This document shows, in pieces, positions 17,593 through 26,820 of a DNA stretch of 64,000 nt. The DNA lies in contig JAHBVH010000023.1 of assembly GCA_019637645.1 (NCBI GenBank), positions 36,456-100,455 on the forward strand. Reading direction: 5' to 3'. The notes below the pieces were generated by a model. The model did not search any database. It had not been told where the DNA came from and saw only the letters and a program-made list of their open reading frames with translations. This stretch comes from Caldilineaceae bacterium. Its GTDB lineage: Bacteria > Chloroflexota > Anaerolineae > Caldilineales > Caldilineaceae. The position numbers and the translations under genes are program-made. Numbering within the stretch: position 1 is the first letter of the stretch; each line of letters starts with the position of its first letter.

Positions 17593-18555
17593 CTAGAGCC
17601 GGTTGGCGGGGGCGCGTGGGGGCTGCCCTTGCAACACGCGTACGACTTCTTCAGCAGCCCGGGTCCGCATCTCAATTTTAGCTTCTTCCGAATACCAAGC
17701 GCTATGGGGCGTCACGAGAATCCGCTCTTCGTGCAACAGGGGGTGATCGGCGATGGGCGGCTCGACGGTCAAGACATCTAGTGCGGCGCCAGCCAACTGG
17801 CCGTTGCGTACGGCCCGCACGAGCGCGTCTTCGTCAATCAAGGGGCCGCGCGCCGCGTTGATCAGATAGGCGGTTGGCTTGACCATTGACAAAAAGTGGT
17901 CGTTGACCAGATGACGGGTGCTCTCCAACAGCGGGGTGTGTAATGAGATGTAGTCTGCTTCGCGCGCCAAGGTCGCTAGATCGACCACGCGTACGCCCAA
18001 GCGGTCGGCCGCGGCTTGATCCAAAACGGGGTCAAAGACAATCACCTTGAGGCCCAAGCCGAGCCCTTTGCTGGCGGTTGCCTGACCAATCCGCCCAAAA
18101 CCGACGACGCCCAAGGTTTGGTCGCGCAAGCGATGGACCGGCCCCGAACGCATGGGGTCCCACTGGCCGTTGCGCGTGGATTGGACAAGCGGCGTAAGAC
18201 CGCGTGCTTGGGCGAGCAGCAAGGCAATCGCATGGGTGGAGACTTCATCAATCGAGTAGTCGGGCACATAGGCCACCCAAATCCCCCTGGCCGTAGCCGT
18301 CGGAATATCGATCGTATCCAGCCCGGTGCCAGCTCGGCTGATGACACGGCACTTCGCCATGCTCTCGATAATGGGTGTCGTGACACGCTCCAACGTCACC
18401 ATCAAGGCATCCGCTTCTTGGACAGCAGCGAGCGCCTCTGGTTCAGTCAAGTTGCCCGTATGGATAATTTCGGCATCCAGTTGGCGCAAGACGGATCGTT
18501 CAACGGCGAGATCATCGCCAAACGAGGTATGCGCAATCACGACGGTCGGTTTCAT
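17593..18555 (-). CDS. D-2-hydroxyacid dehydrogenase (CtBP/PGDH-like)
   Basis: 320 residues. NAD-binding GVVGFGRIGQATASKG lies near residue 145. The catalytic triad is readable: Arg in NAARGPLIDE, Glu in the VEPP region and His in TPHSAWYSEEA. These enzymes reduce 2-keto acids such as hydroxypyruvate or 3-phosphohydroxypyruvate, or oxidise D-2-hydroxyacids. The ribosome site AAGGAG is ten bases upstream of ATG. The gene lies 62 bases downstream of the enolase-superfamily gene on the same strand, probably as one operon converting a sugar acid to smaller keto acids. A paralogous but divergent enzyme is at 25602-26639. Confidence 0.9.
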   Translation of the reverse strand: MKPTVVIAHTSFGDDLAVERSVLRQLDAEIIHTGNLTEPEALAAVQEADALMVTLERVTTPIIESMAKCRVISRAGTGLDTIDIPTATARGIWVAYVPDYSIDEVSTHAIALLLAQARGLTPLVQSTRNGQWDPMRSGPVHRLRDQTLGVVGFGRIGQATASKGLGLGLKVIVFDPVLDQAAADRLGVRVVDLATLAREADYISLHTPLLESTRHLVNDHFLSMVKPTAYLINAARGPLIDEDALVRAVRNGQLAGAALDVLTVEPPIADHPLLHEERILVTPHSAWYSEEAKIEMRTRAAEEVVRVLQGQPPRAPANRL

Positions 18556-18617
18556 GAACGGAATCTCCTTATTCCTTGCCTGGCCTGGCGTTGGGGCCAG
18601 TCATCTTGATAATCAAA

Positions 18618-19892
18618 TTAATACTGTTCTATATCTTGCTCGGTAGTGACCCGGATGCGGGCATCTGGCCGCGCTAGCAAGGCTGGGCGCAGGGCAATGC
18701 CAAGACCGGGTTGCGCGTCGAGGCTGAGGTAGCCATCTGCAATCGCAATTGGGCGAGTAACAACATCGTTATACCAACCACCGTCGGCCCAATACGCGCG
18801 GACACTCTCCATGATCATGGCATTGGGTAGATGGAGCATGAGGTGGGCCGACGCCCACAACGCAACGGGGCCAACCGTGTCGTGCAAGGTGACGGGAAGG
18901 TAGTAGCTATCGGCCCAGGCACAGATCTTACGGATTTCGGTAATACCGCCACCCCAGGCGACATCGGGCATGATGATGTCGGCTGCGGGGCGTTCGATCA
19001 GCGGACGAAAGCCATAGCGGGTAAAGACGCGCTCGCTTTGGCAGAGGGGGACCGTGGTGGCCGCCTTGAGCCGGACGTACGCTTCGGGGTTGTCGGGGGG
19101 CATGATCTCCTCTAGCCAGAGAATGTCATACGGTTCTAGGGCGCGGGCAATGCGGGTGGCCGTCGGTAGATCCCAACGGGCATGGCCTTCAATGGCAATC
19201 GCCATCTTGTCGCCAACGGCTTGGCGGATCGACGCCACAATTTGCAACCCTTGGCGAAGGTCCTCGTTGCTGATCGAATGGGCAACGCGCCCGGCCGCGG
19301 TTTCTCCACCCCAGATCCGCACTTTGCCGCGCGGATTGGCTGGCCCGGCCAATGTGACGCCAAATTGATCAAAGGGCCAGATCTTCATGGCCTTGATGCC
19401 TTGGCGCAGGAGGCTTTCGGCCAAGGCCCCGGCTTGCCCCTCCAGCCAGGCAAAATCGGGGTAGTTGCCGTAACCAACACAAGTGTTGTAAACTGGAATG
19501 CGCTCGCGATTTCTGCCACCCAACAACTGATAAATGGGCTGTCCCGTGGCTTGCCCAAGTAGATCCCACAGGGCAATATCAATGGCTGAGAGGGCGCGCA
19601 TTTCTGCGCCGGCAAAGCCACAGAAGTTCACAAGGGCAAAGAGATTGGCCCAGTGGTTTTCAATCTCGGTGGCCGCGCGGCCAAGCAGCAGCGGGGCATA
19701 GACATCGTGGATGATGGCGCTGATGGCTGCGGGAATATAATAGGTTTCGCCCAAGCCCACCAGGCCGGTGTCCGTATGGATGCGTACCCATAAGTTGTTC
19801 GGAAGCGCTTGCCGGGCCAAGCCCATCTGTTGCTGCCATTGCCGTTTGGGCATTGCTTCAAACCAAATCGTTTCCAGCTTGGTAATTTTCAT
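18618..19892 (-). CDS. Mandelate racemase / enolase superfamily sugar-acid dehydratase
   Basis: 424 residues. The N-terminal capping domain starts MKITKLETIWFEAMP. Barrel motifs are KAMKIWPFDQ (catalytic Lys strand), IEGHARWD, WLEEIMPPDNPEAY and CQSERVFTR, which give the three acidic Mg ligands. A His general base is in TLHDTVGP. The pattern resembles galactonate/gluconate-type dehydratases, which remove water from aldonic acids to give 2-keto-3-deoxy acids. Substrate assignment needs biochemistry. The start at 19892 is chosen because homologues begin at MKI; the in-frame upstream start at 19949 has no support. The gene is divergent from the importer block, about 890 bases away. Confidence 0.88.
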   Translation of the reverse strand: MKITKLETIWFEAMPKRQWQQQMGLARQALPNNLWVRIHTDTGLVGLGETYYIPAAISAIIHDVYAPLLLGRAATEIENHWANLFALVNFCGFAGAEMRALSAIDIALWDLLGQATGQPIYQLLGGRNRERIPVYNTCVGYGNYPDFAWLEGQAGALAESLLRQGIKAMKIWPFDQFGVTLAGPANPRGKVRIWGGETAAGRVAHSISNEDLRQGLQIVASIRQAVGDKMAIAIEGHARWDLPTATRIARALEPYDILWLEEIMPPDNPEAYVRLKAATTVPLCQSERVFTRYGFRPLIERPAADIIMPDVAWGGGITEIRKICAWADSYYLPVTLHDTVGPVALWASAHLMLHLPNAMIMESVRAYWADGGWYNDVVTRPIAIADGYLSLDAQPGLGIALRPALLARPDARIRVTTEQDIEQY

Positions 19893-20004
19893 GATGAGTT
19901 GCTTACCACAGTGTTGATTAAGGTTTTTGATAGGACCGCCCGCGCCCAACGGACACCGAAAGGCACCGGGCTAGCGAACAACGCCGGCGAAAGCCCGCTT
20001 GAGC

Positions 20005-20043
20005 GGGCGGTGCGCACAACCATGGTAAAGACCTGAATTAACA
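20005..20043. repeat. 39-bp dispersed repeat, copy 1
   Basis: Begins GGGCGGTGCGCACAAC. It matches 52628-52666 at 34 of 39 positions in the same orientation. Function unknown. Confidence 0.7.
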
Positions 20044-20320
20044 ATGTATTTACTACATGATCAAGTAAGTTTTTGGGCATTCATTGTCTTGAATAGGCTC
20101 TAAGCAAACCAAACGCAAGGTGTGCTATGATGGCGCACACCTGCGCTAGGCCGAGCACTCAAGTTGCCGCATGCGAACGCTGTCAATGCTCGGCAAATCA
20201 TCCATCAATTAACGGAGACAGGGAGATAATGGCTTTGGCATCCAACCTGAAAATCGGCTGTGTCTCCTAACCGGCTGCCCAACTGGGCAGGATTGGCACA
20301 GGGAGGGTCAGGATGGACAT

Positions 20321-20339
20321 TTAGTATATTGTATACCAA
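20321..20339. promoter_or_regulatory. Candidate GntR/FCD operator, site A
   Basis: TTAGTATATTGTATACCAA is an imperfect dyad. It shares 15-17 of 19 bases with the sites at 45388 (beside the GntR gene) and 51003. It lies upstream of the first importer block. Confidence 0.7.
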
Positions 20340-20342
20340 GAT

Positions 20343-20372
20343 TTGACAACATGTCAATCTTTCATTTATGAT
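20343..20372 (+). promoter_or_regulatory. Candidate sigma-70 promoter next to operator site A
   Basis: TTGACA (20343-20348), an 18-base spacer and TATGAT (20367-20372). It directly follows the operator-like dyad and points toward the binding-protein genes. TTGACA is also part of a small dyad TTGACA-ACA-TGTCAA. Confidence 0.5.
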
Positions 20373-20783
20373 AACACCGTGCCAATCTGGCCGCATCAGA
20401 ATTTGTCCCACCATTCTTAAAGTAAATCAAAGTAGCAACTTTAACCTAGGTAAGCAACGTCAAAGCCGGTCCACAACCATGGGCGCAGATTGGTGATTAC
20501 TAATCTTGCCATGCGCTGCATCTTTGTTGGGCAACTGCTTTTTGCCGTGGCGTTGTTTTGCTTTGGGCAAGTATTGGGCATACTGTAGGGTAAGCTTCCC
20601 ATTTTAATCCTGGTAACGCGTTCGGTTGCGCTCACGGCGACACTAGTACGGTTGATCGGATTGGCCGATAGCGGCCAACCATGGCTCGTCGCGGTTGCCT
20701 AGACCCGCTTGAAGCGTTACTTGCGTTTTACCCTGTTGTGGATCGGAAGACGTTCACGCAAGTTTAGGAAGGAACCAATCGCT

Positions 20784-22103
20784 ATGATGACCCCAAAATC
20801 GCAACTGAGTCGTCGCAACTTTTTAAAGGCGGCCGCCGTGACAGGCGTCGGCACCGCTTTGGCTGCCTGCGCGGTGCCTGGCGCAGCGCCCAGCGGTGCT
20901 AGCGCGCCTGCTGTCAATACCGGTGCTCGGCAGACAGTCCGTTATCTCTCGTGGTGGTTCGAGGAAGGCAACCGGGGGGCCACCTGGAAAGCCTTTATCA
21001 AGGAGTTTAACGAGTCGCAGAGTGATATTGAGGTGGTCGCCGAGAATATTCCTTTCGACGCCTACACCACCAAGACCATTGTCGGGGCTCAATCCGGCCA
21101 GTTGGACGGTGATATTGTGATGGCGACGCCTGAACTCGCACCCCGCTTGATCAAAGCCGATCTCCTGCTGCCGCTGGACGATGTGCTAACCCGCAACAAT
21201 ATTACCGATCTCAGCTCGGCCCACGATGCGCTGCGCAAAGATGGTCATCTCTATGGGCTCGATATGGTGACGGTGGCCTTTGGTATTCTCTATAACCAAG
21301 CCCGGTATGATGAAGCAGGTGTTACCCCAGCGTCCACCCCAGAGGAATGGATCGAGGTCAGTCGTGCCTTGACCGACCGCGACAATCAGAAATATGGCAT
21401 GTGGGCCAATCATTTGGTCAACGAAGCATCGGACTTTTGGTTCCAACTCGAAGAGTGGTGTATGCCCTATGATGGTGTGTGGGCCGAAGGCCGCACCCCG
21501 CTTCTCACCTCGGAGCCGATCATCAAGGGGCTCAAGCTCTTCAAAGATATGTATGATGTGGCCTTCCCACAAGGGGCTGATGGGGCAACCGGCCAACGTC
21601 TCTTTGGCACGGGTGCAACGGCGCAAGGCTTGTTCGTATCCGCCGCGGTCGGTGGTCTGAAGCCGCTCTTCCCTGATCTCTATCCCCAACTGCGCAGCGC
21701 GCCGATTCCCTGGGAGAGCAACAAATCCATTGCCCGTATCCATCCGATGATGATCAACAAAGATTCGGCGGTTAAGGATGCTGCTTTGGAATTTGTCACC
21801 TATATGTACAAGCCAGATAATTATCGCCGGATGGTGGAAGGCTGCGAAGATGTGATCTTTGCCCAACCCTCGGCGGCACGCCAAGAATATCTGGATAACC
21901 TTCCCTGGCTGAAGCCCGGCTATGATGGTGTCACCTATGTGACCCCGTTTGATGTGGTGGGTGACTTTGTCTATAACTTCCAAGAACTGGGGCAGATTGT
22001 CATTACCAATTTTGCCAATGTGCTCAACGCTGGGAAGACGGTGGAAGAAGCCATGGAAGCCGCGCAAAAAGAAGCCGAAGCGCTGGCGGAACGGATTGAG
22101 TAA
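20784..22103 (+). CDS. Sugar ABC transporter substrate-binding lipoprotein (Tat)
   Basis: 439 residues. A twin-arginine signal SRRNFLKAAAVTGVGTALAAC places an acylated Cys after a classical lipobox (LAAC), so the folded protein is exported by Tat and anchored outside the membrane. The mature part is a family-1 (UgpB/MalE-type) solute-binding fold, with VRYLSWWFEEGNR..WKAFIKEFNE at the start. The in-frame upstream start at 20709 would bury the signal. AAGGA lies about ten bases upstream of the chosen ATG. It is followed after a hairpin (22155-22194) by a second binding protein. Whether it partners the adjacent permeases or the 27792/28816 pair is unresolved. Confidence 0.9.
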   Translation: MMTPKSQLSRRNFLKAAAVTGVGTALAACAVPGAAPSGASAPAVNTGARQTVRYLSWWFEEGNRGATWKAFIKEFNESQSDIEVVAENIPFDAYTTKTIVGAQSGQLDGDIVMATPELAPRLIKADLLLPLDDVLTRNNITDLSSAHDALRKDGHLYGLDMVTVAFGILYNQARYDEAGVTPASTPEEWIEVSRALTDRDNQKYGMWANHLVNEASDFWFQLEEWCMPYDGVWAEGRTPLLTSEPIIKGLKLFKDMYDVAFPQGADGATGQRLFGTGATAQGLFVSAAVGGLKPLFPDLYPQLRSAPIPWESNKSIARIHPMMINKDSAVKDAALEFVTYMYKPDNYRRMVEGCEDVIFAQPSAARQEYLDNLPWLKPGYDGVTYVTPFDVVGDFVYNFQELGQIVITNFANVLNAGKTVEEAMEAAQKEAEALAERIE

Positions 22104-22154
22104 GGATATCCCCAATAGAGCTTTTTGTGCCAAGGCAATGGCGTGGTTGACTCA

Positions 22155-22194
22155 GTAAAGAGCGTAGGGCTAACCTACGCTCGCTACTCTTTAC
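22155..22194 (+). terminator. Branched hairpin between two binding-protein genes
   Basis: Outer arms GTAAAGAG/CTCTTTAC enclose an inner stem AGCGTAGG/CCTACGCT. There is no U-tract, so it is more likely an mRNA processing or attenuation element than a full terminator. Confidence 0.5.
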
Positions 22195-22257
22195 GCACCG
22201 TGTTGCTGCTACTCCCCATCCCTCAATTGTGCCCTTTCGACAAAGGAGAACCTAGCT

Positions 22258-23601
22258 ATGACAACTGCACGCTCACAAACTGTTACGCGCCGTACATTTC
22301 TGCAAGGCGCTGGCCTGTTGACCATGGGCGCGGCCCTGGCCGCCTGTGCCCCTGCTGCGCCCACGACGGCCCCGGCTGGCGATACTGGCGCCGCACCGGC
22401 TGCTGAAGGCGCAACGATTAACTTCTTGGGTGGCCCTTGGTCCTTTCTCCCCGCGCTAGATACTGTCATTGACAACTTTGCTGCCCAATGGGGGGCCGAG
22501 AACAATGTCACCATCACCTTTGAGCGCGATGCGCAGGTCTTGCCCAAAATCCAAACTGCCATTGAAACCGGCGGCCCCGCCAATATTATTCAATACAGTT
22601 CCCCGCCCCAAATCTTTGCCAACGCCCTGGTCGATGTCACCGACATTGCCACGGAGTTGGGCGAAGAAGGCGGTGGCTATTTGCCCAACGCGCCCTATCA
22701 AATGGGGACGGAAGATGGTAAGTGGTTGGGCGCGCCCCTCGGCCAGCACAACTGGTTTATCAACTACCGCCAAGATTGGCTGCAAGAAGAGGGCTATGAA
22801 ACTTTCCCCGATACCTGGGAAGAAGCCCTGGTCGCCGGTGCAAAGCTCAAGGCCAAAGGCCGTCCCTTTGGCATGACCTTCTCCGACCAAGCCAGTGGTG
22901 ATGGCAATGGCGTGCCGCGGCTAGTGCTGTGGGCCTTTGGTGGGAAAGAGTTTAACGAAGATGGCTCCCTCGCGCTCGACAGTGAAGAGACCCTGGCCGC
23001 GCTCGAATTTGCCATTCAACTGCACAATGAAGCGGGCGATCCCGGCGAAGTGGGCTATGACGATGGGGCCAACAACGCGGCTTTCCTGGCTGGCAAGATC
23101 TCCATGACCGCGAACGTCAACACCATCTATTTGCCTGCGCTGACCAACAACCCCGATATCGCGAACGGCATGAACCATGCGCTGCCGCCACAGGGCCCCG
23201 GTGGGCGCTTTGGCTATGGTCAGCTACCGTGGTGGGGCATCCTCAACCACACCGAAGGCGCGAATCTGACCGCCACCACCGACTTTATGCGGGCTTTCCT
23301 CAAAATGGAGAACTTTGGGGCCTTCTACAAGGCTGGCCAGGGCTACATTCTACCCTTGCTGCCCAACTATGAAAATGAACCGATCTGGCCTGAAGATCCC
23401 AAATTGGTGATCGCCAAAGATATGTTCAAGCTCGCCTTGCCTGCTGGCCACGCCCTGCCCCAACAGACCAAGCTCGCCGCGCTCATTCAGGATAAAATCT
23501 TGATTGGCAAGCTCTTCTCCCAAGCTTGCGCGACCAATGACGCCCGCGTCGCCCTCGATGGCGTGTTGAAAGATATCGAAGATCTGAAGCTACTGGCCTA
23601 G
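22258..23601 (+). CDS. Sugar ABC transporter substrate-binding lipoprotein (Tat)
   Basis: 447 residues. The Tat-type signal TRRTFLQGAGLLTMGAALAAC has the lipobox LAAC. The mature sequence has the family-1 binding-protein layout (FLGGPWSFLPALDTVIDNFA, then NWFINYRQDWLQEEG and DTWEEALVAGAKL). The ribosome site AAAGGAG is strong. It is followed by a heptamer repeat array and then two permease genes, the standard order binding protein-permease-permease. No ATPase gene is present in this unit. It is divergent in sequence from the preceding binding protein and so is not a recent duplicate. Confidence 0.9.
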   Translation: MTTARSQTVTRRTFLQGAGLLTMGAALAACAPAAPTTAPAGDTGAAPAAEGATINFLGGPWSFLPALDTVIDNFAAQWGAENNVTITFERDAQVLPKIQTAIETGGPANIIQYSSPPQIFANALVDVTDIATELGEEGGGYLPNAPYQMGTEDGKWLGAPLGQHNWFINYRQDWLQEEGYETFPDTWEEALVAGAKLKAKGRPFGMTFSDQASGDGNGVPRLVLWAFGGKEFNEDGSLALDSEETLAALEFAIQLHNEAGDPGEVGYDDGANNAAFLAGKISMTANVNTIYLPALTNNPDIANGMNHALPPQGPGGRFGYGQLPWWGILNHTEGANLTATTDFMRAFLKMENFGAFYKAGQGYILPLLPNYENEPIWPEDPKLVIAKDMFKLALPAGHALPQQTKLAALIQDKILIGKLFSQACATNDARVALDGVLKDIEDLKLLA

Positions 23602-23607
23602 TTCTGT

Positions 23608-23704
23608 GGCAGAAGACAGAGGTCAGAAGAGAGAAGAGAGAAGAGAGAAGAGAGAAGAGAGAAGACAGAATCTGACCTCTGTCTTCTGACCTCTGACCTC
23701 TGCC
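23608..23704. repeat. Heptamer tandem array followed by its inverted copy
   Basis: Units AGACAGA, GGTCAGA and repeated AGAGAGA run to about 23669. The complementary words TCTTCTG and ACCTCTG follow, so the whole can fold on itself. It lies between a binding-protein and a permease gene. Confidence 0.85.
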
Positions 23705-23718
23705 TAGGGGGGAAATTA

Positions 23719-24648
23719 ATGGCTGCAAAGACGCGCGCTCAGTCGCGCTCATGGGGCGCGACCATCAGCCGGTGGCTGCATAAGGATAGTGCACTGGGCT
23801 ACCTGTTGCTGAGCCCAGGCTTTCTTTTTTTGACCATCATGATGGCCTATCCGTTTTTCTATGCGGTTTATCTGAGTTTTACGGATAAGCAGATCGGGGG
23901 GCCAGCCAATTTCACGGGGCTCGATAACTATGTCCGGCTGTTGGGGACGAATCTTTTTACCAAGACAGTGATCAACTCACTGGTCTACACGATCATCGCC
24001 TTGTTCTTCAAGTTTGCTGGTGGTTTGGCGTTGGCCGTTCTGCTGAACCGCCCCTTTATTGGTCAGCGCTTTGCGAAAGCGTTGATGTTGCTACCGTGGA
24101 TTATGCCAACGGTCTTTAGCACGATGATCTGGTCGTGGATCTTTCACCCGAGCTTTAGTATTGTCAACGAAGTGTTGGTCAACAAGCTGGGCCTACTGAC
24201 CGAACCGATCCCCTTTCTGCGCGATGAGTGGTGGGCGATGGCCTCATTGATCCTGGTCAATGTCTGGCGCGGGATTCCCTTCTTTGGGATCACCTTCTTG
24301 GCCGCTATTCAGTCGGTTTCCGTGGAGATTATCGAGGCGAGCAAAATTGATGGCGCTTCGGCCTGGCGTTCGTTCTGGCAGATCACCTTCCCCATGATTC
24401 GGCCCGTGGTGATTATTGTGATGCTGATCTCGACCATTGGCACGCTGGGCGATTTTGACTTGCCCTTCTTGCTAACCCGTGGTGGGCCGAACGATGCCAC
24501 CACGTTGTTTGCGTTAACGGCGTATACCTTGTCACTCTCCTCTGGCATGATCGGCCTGGGTGCCGCGGTGACGATGACGATGTTCCCGGCCCTGGTCTTA
24601 TTGGTCATTGCCTCCTTGATCAGCGTGCGTCGGCAACAGCAGAACTGA
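23719..24648 (+). CDS. Carbohydrate ABC transporter permease (MalF/UgpA type)
   Basis: 309 residues with six predicted membrane helices (the first about 28-50, LLLSPGFLFLTIMMAYPFFYA). The EAA cytoplasmic loop, which docks the ATPase, is EIIEASKIDGASAWRSFWQI near residue 200. A purine-rich GGGGGGAAATTA precedes the start. It is the first permease of the pair with 24677, and probably forms a heterodimeric channel for the substrate captured by the 22258 product. The ATPase must be encoded elsewhere, as is common for sugar importers sharing an MsmK-like subunit. Confidence 0.92.
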   Translation: MAAKTRAQSRSWGATISRWLHKDSALGYLLLSPGFLFLTIMMAYPFFYAVYLSFTDKQIGGPANFTGLDNYVRLLGTNLFTKTVINSLVYTIIALFFKFAGGLALAVLLNRPFIGQRFAKALMLLPWIMPTVFSTMIWSWIFHPSFSIVNEVLVNKLGLLTEPIPFLRDEWWAMASLILVNVWRGIPFFGITFLAAIQSVSVEIIEASKIDGASAWRSFWQITFPMIRPVVIIVMLISTIGTLGDFDLPFLLTRGGPNDATTLFALTAYTLSLSSGMIGLGAAVTMTMFPALVLLVIASLISVRRQQQN

Positions 24649-24676
24649 GGTACGATCAGATGAAGGGGGATTTACG

Positions 24677-25528
24677 ATGAAGCTGGCGCGCACGATGCAC
24701 AGTCTCCGCGCATCGATAGGGTTCTACCTGCTCCTGGGCGTGGTGATGGCGCTATTGCTCTTTCCATTTTATTGGGGTTTAATTACTTCGCTCAAATTCG
24801 AGGTAGAGATCTACGATTTTAGTGGCAATTTCCTCGTGCCGCGCAATCCAAACCTAGCGAACTACCTGACGCTCTTTAGCGAGCCGGGCTATTTCCGCTG
24901 GTTCTGGAACACGATCCTCGTCTCTGCCGTCACGACGCTCTTCTCGGTGATCATTTCGGTGATGGCTGGTTTTGCCATTGCCCGTCTACGCTTCACCGGG
25001 GTCGCTGTGGCGGGAACCTTGGTCTTTATTACCTATCTGGCGCCCAAAGGCTTTCTCTTCGTGCCGCTCGCCCAGATCTTGAAAAATTGGGGATTGCTGG
25101 GTGGGTTGCCCGCCCTCATGCTCACCTACCCAACCAACCTGATCCCCTTTTGCACTTGGCTGCTCAGTGGCTATTTTGCCAATGTGCCCCATGAACCCGA
25201 AGAGTGCGCCATGGTCGATGGTACAAGCCGCTTGGGCGCGATTATACGGATCACTTTGCCCATGTCCTTGCCAGGGATTATTACCGCGGCGATCTTTTCA
25301 TTTACGGCTTCCTGGAATGAGTTACTCTACTCGATCGTCTTTGTCAGTGGGGAACAGAACAAAATGTTGACCAACGGTGTGATCGGCGCGTTTACCGGCG
25401 GTGATTGGTTCTCCTGGGGGCCGCTCATGGCCGCGGCGACCGTTTCGTCGTTGCCGATCGCCTTTCTCTATCTACTCTTCACCGATCGCTTTGTCAGCGG
25501 TATTACCGCCGGCGCGACCAAGGGCTGA
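24677..25528 (+). CDS. Carbohydrate ABC transporter permease (MalG/UgpE type)
   Basis: 283 residues, six membrane helices (the first at about 14-34, FYLLLGVVMALLLFPFYWGL). The EAA loop reads EPEECAMVDGTSRLGAIIRI, with EECAMVDG in place of the usual EAAxxDG; this is a mild variation. The C-terminus FVSGITAGATKG matches the usual GLTAGAVKG tail of this family. AAGGGGGA upstream gives a clear start. It lies 28 bases after its partner permease and is followed by a hydroxyacid dehydrogenase gene, so transport and metabolism appear to be coupled in one operon. Confidence 0.92.
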   Translation: MKLARTMHSLRASIGFYLLLGVVMALLLFPFYWGLITSLKFEVEIYDFSGNFLVPRNPNLANYLTLFSEPGYFRWFWNTILVSAVTTLFSVIISVMAGFAIARLRFTGVAVAGTLVFITYLAPKGFLFVPLAQILKNWGLLGGLPALMLTYPTNLIPFCTWLLSGYFANVPHEPEECAMVDGTSRLGAIIRITLPMSLPGIITAAIFSFTASWNELLYSIVFVSGEQNKMLTNGVIGAFTGGDWFSWGPLMAAATVSSLPIAFLYLLFTDRFVSGITAGATKG

Positions 25529-25601
25529 TCCGTCTCAATCACCCCTTCACCCTGGTGCTGCGACCCGTAAGCCGCCCAATCACTAGTGGAGTGATGTCAT
25601 C

Positions 25602-26639
25602 ATGTTTTCGGATTATAAGATTGTACGCCTAACCGCCCCCATCTTTCAGCCCAGCCCCAAAGAATTGGCGGCCTATGCCGCCCACGGTTTGCCCGTTACC
25701 GTGGTTGATGCCGAGGCGCCCGCTGAGATGATTCCCCTGATTCACGACGCCGATGTCATCGCCCTGATCGGTACCAAATTGCCCACGGTGGCCGTCGAGG
25801 CATTGACCCAATGCCGGTTGATTGCACGGGCTGGCACCGGTACCGATAAAATTGATGTGGCCCGGGCCACCGAGTTGGGCATTGTCGTGGCCAATACCCC
25901 CTATTTTTGTGTGGAAGAGCAAGCCGACCATGCCATGGCGATGATCCTGAGCCTGGGGCGCAAATTGACCGTTGCGCAAAACGCCATGGCGGAAGGTGAT
26001 GTCCCGCGCGCCCGCCGTGAATTGGGGACCAACCAGCGCATGAGCACAACGACACTGGGCTTGGTGGGCTTTGGGCGCAGCGCCGTGCATACCGCCCGCC
26101 GCGCGCGTGGCTTTGGTATGCGGGTGTTGGCGACCCGTAGCAACAAAAATGCCCCGACCGCCGAAGCCGATGCCCTTGGCGTGATCATGACCGATTTAGC
26201 GACGGTGCTGCGCGAGGCGGACTATGTGTCGCTCCATCTGCCGTTAAATGCCGCCACCTATCACCTGATCGACGCCGCCGCGCTCGCCACGATGAAGCCA
26301 ACGGCCTATTTGATCAACACCTCGCGCGGGGCGTTGGTCGATGAACCGGCCCTCTATGAAGCGCTCCAAGCTGGGCGCTTGGCCGGTGCTGGGATCGATA
26401 CCTATGAGCAGATCGACATCTTTGCCGAACAGCTCCCGCCTCGGCTCCATCCGCTCACCGGCCTGGAAAATGTCATTCTGACGCCCCATGTGGCCGCCGG
26501 TTCGGTACAAGCAGGGGAAGAGATCTATCTAACCGCAATCCAGAATATTATCGATATTTTGCAGGGGACATGGCCGTTGGCCGAGAATCTTGTCAATCCA
26601 ACGGTGGTGCCGCGCTTCCCCTTGCGCGCCCGAGCGTAA
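25602..26639 (+). CDS. 2-hydroxyacid dehydrogenase (PGDH-like)
   Basis: 345 residues. NAD-binding loop LGLVGFGRSAVHTARRARGFG lies near residue 152; a Ser replaces the usual Ile/Val after GR. Catalytic Arg is in INTSRGALVDEP, and His is in LTPHVAAGSVQAGEE. It likely interconverts a 2-keto acid and a D-2-hydroxyacid. It follows the permease pair by 73 bases on the same strand and probably belongs to the same operon. It is distinct from the paralogue at 17593-18555. It is followed by a spacer containing a palindrome and then an SDR gene. Confidence 0.9.
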   Translation: MFSDYKIVRLTAPIFQPSPKELAAYAAHGLPVTVVDAEAPAEMIPLIHDADVIALIGTKLPTVAVEALTQCRLIARAGTGTDKIDVARATELGIVVANTPYFCVEEQADHAMAMILSLGRKLTVAQNAMAEGDVPRARRELGTNQRMSTTTLGLVGFGRSAVHTARRARGFGMRVLATRSNKNAPTAEADALGVIMTDLATVLREADYVSLHLPLNAATYHLIDAAALATMKPTAYLINTSRGALVDEPALYEALQAGRLAGAGIDTYEQIDIFAEQLPPRLHPLTGLENVILTPHVAAGSVQAGEEIYLTAIQNIIDILQGTWPLAENLVNPTVVPRFPLRARA

Positions 26640-26719
26640 CCCGTCGCCCTCACGCGTCGATGTAGATGCATTCGCGGCAGCTTTGGTAACGGTTCGCAAC
26701 GGTACCAAGTACCCTATCT

Positions 26720-26748
26720 ACCTGTCAGGTTTTCCAGACCTGACAGGT
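26720..26748. repeat. Palindrome, swapped-arm member of the GGTTTT family
   Basis: ACCTGTCAGGT (26720-26730) and ACCTGACAGGT (26738-26748) with loop TTTCCAG. Compared with other copies the two arms are exchanged. Confidence 0.8.
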
Positions 26749-26820
26749 CTTATCCGATGGCGAAAAGCCTAACTTTACTACCTTCTTTTGGGCATTGACA
26801 AAGAGTGAAAGAGATTTTCA

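Larger units (their letters stand above)
19893..20783. other. Long divergent regulatory region (about 890 bp)
   Basis: No gene was supported. It holds a 39-bp dispersed repeat (20005-20043), a GntR-type operator (20321-20339) and a candidate sigma-70 promoter (20343-20372). From the promoter to the first binding-protein start is about 410 bases of unexplained leader. Confidence 0.6.

Noticed and set aside
21186..22133. 315-codon minus-strand frame opposite the first binding-protein gene
   Set aside because: It is antisense to a Tat-signal lipoprotein gene with a clear start, and its translation shows no domain.
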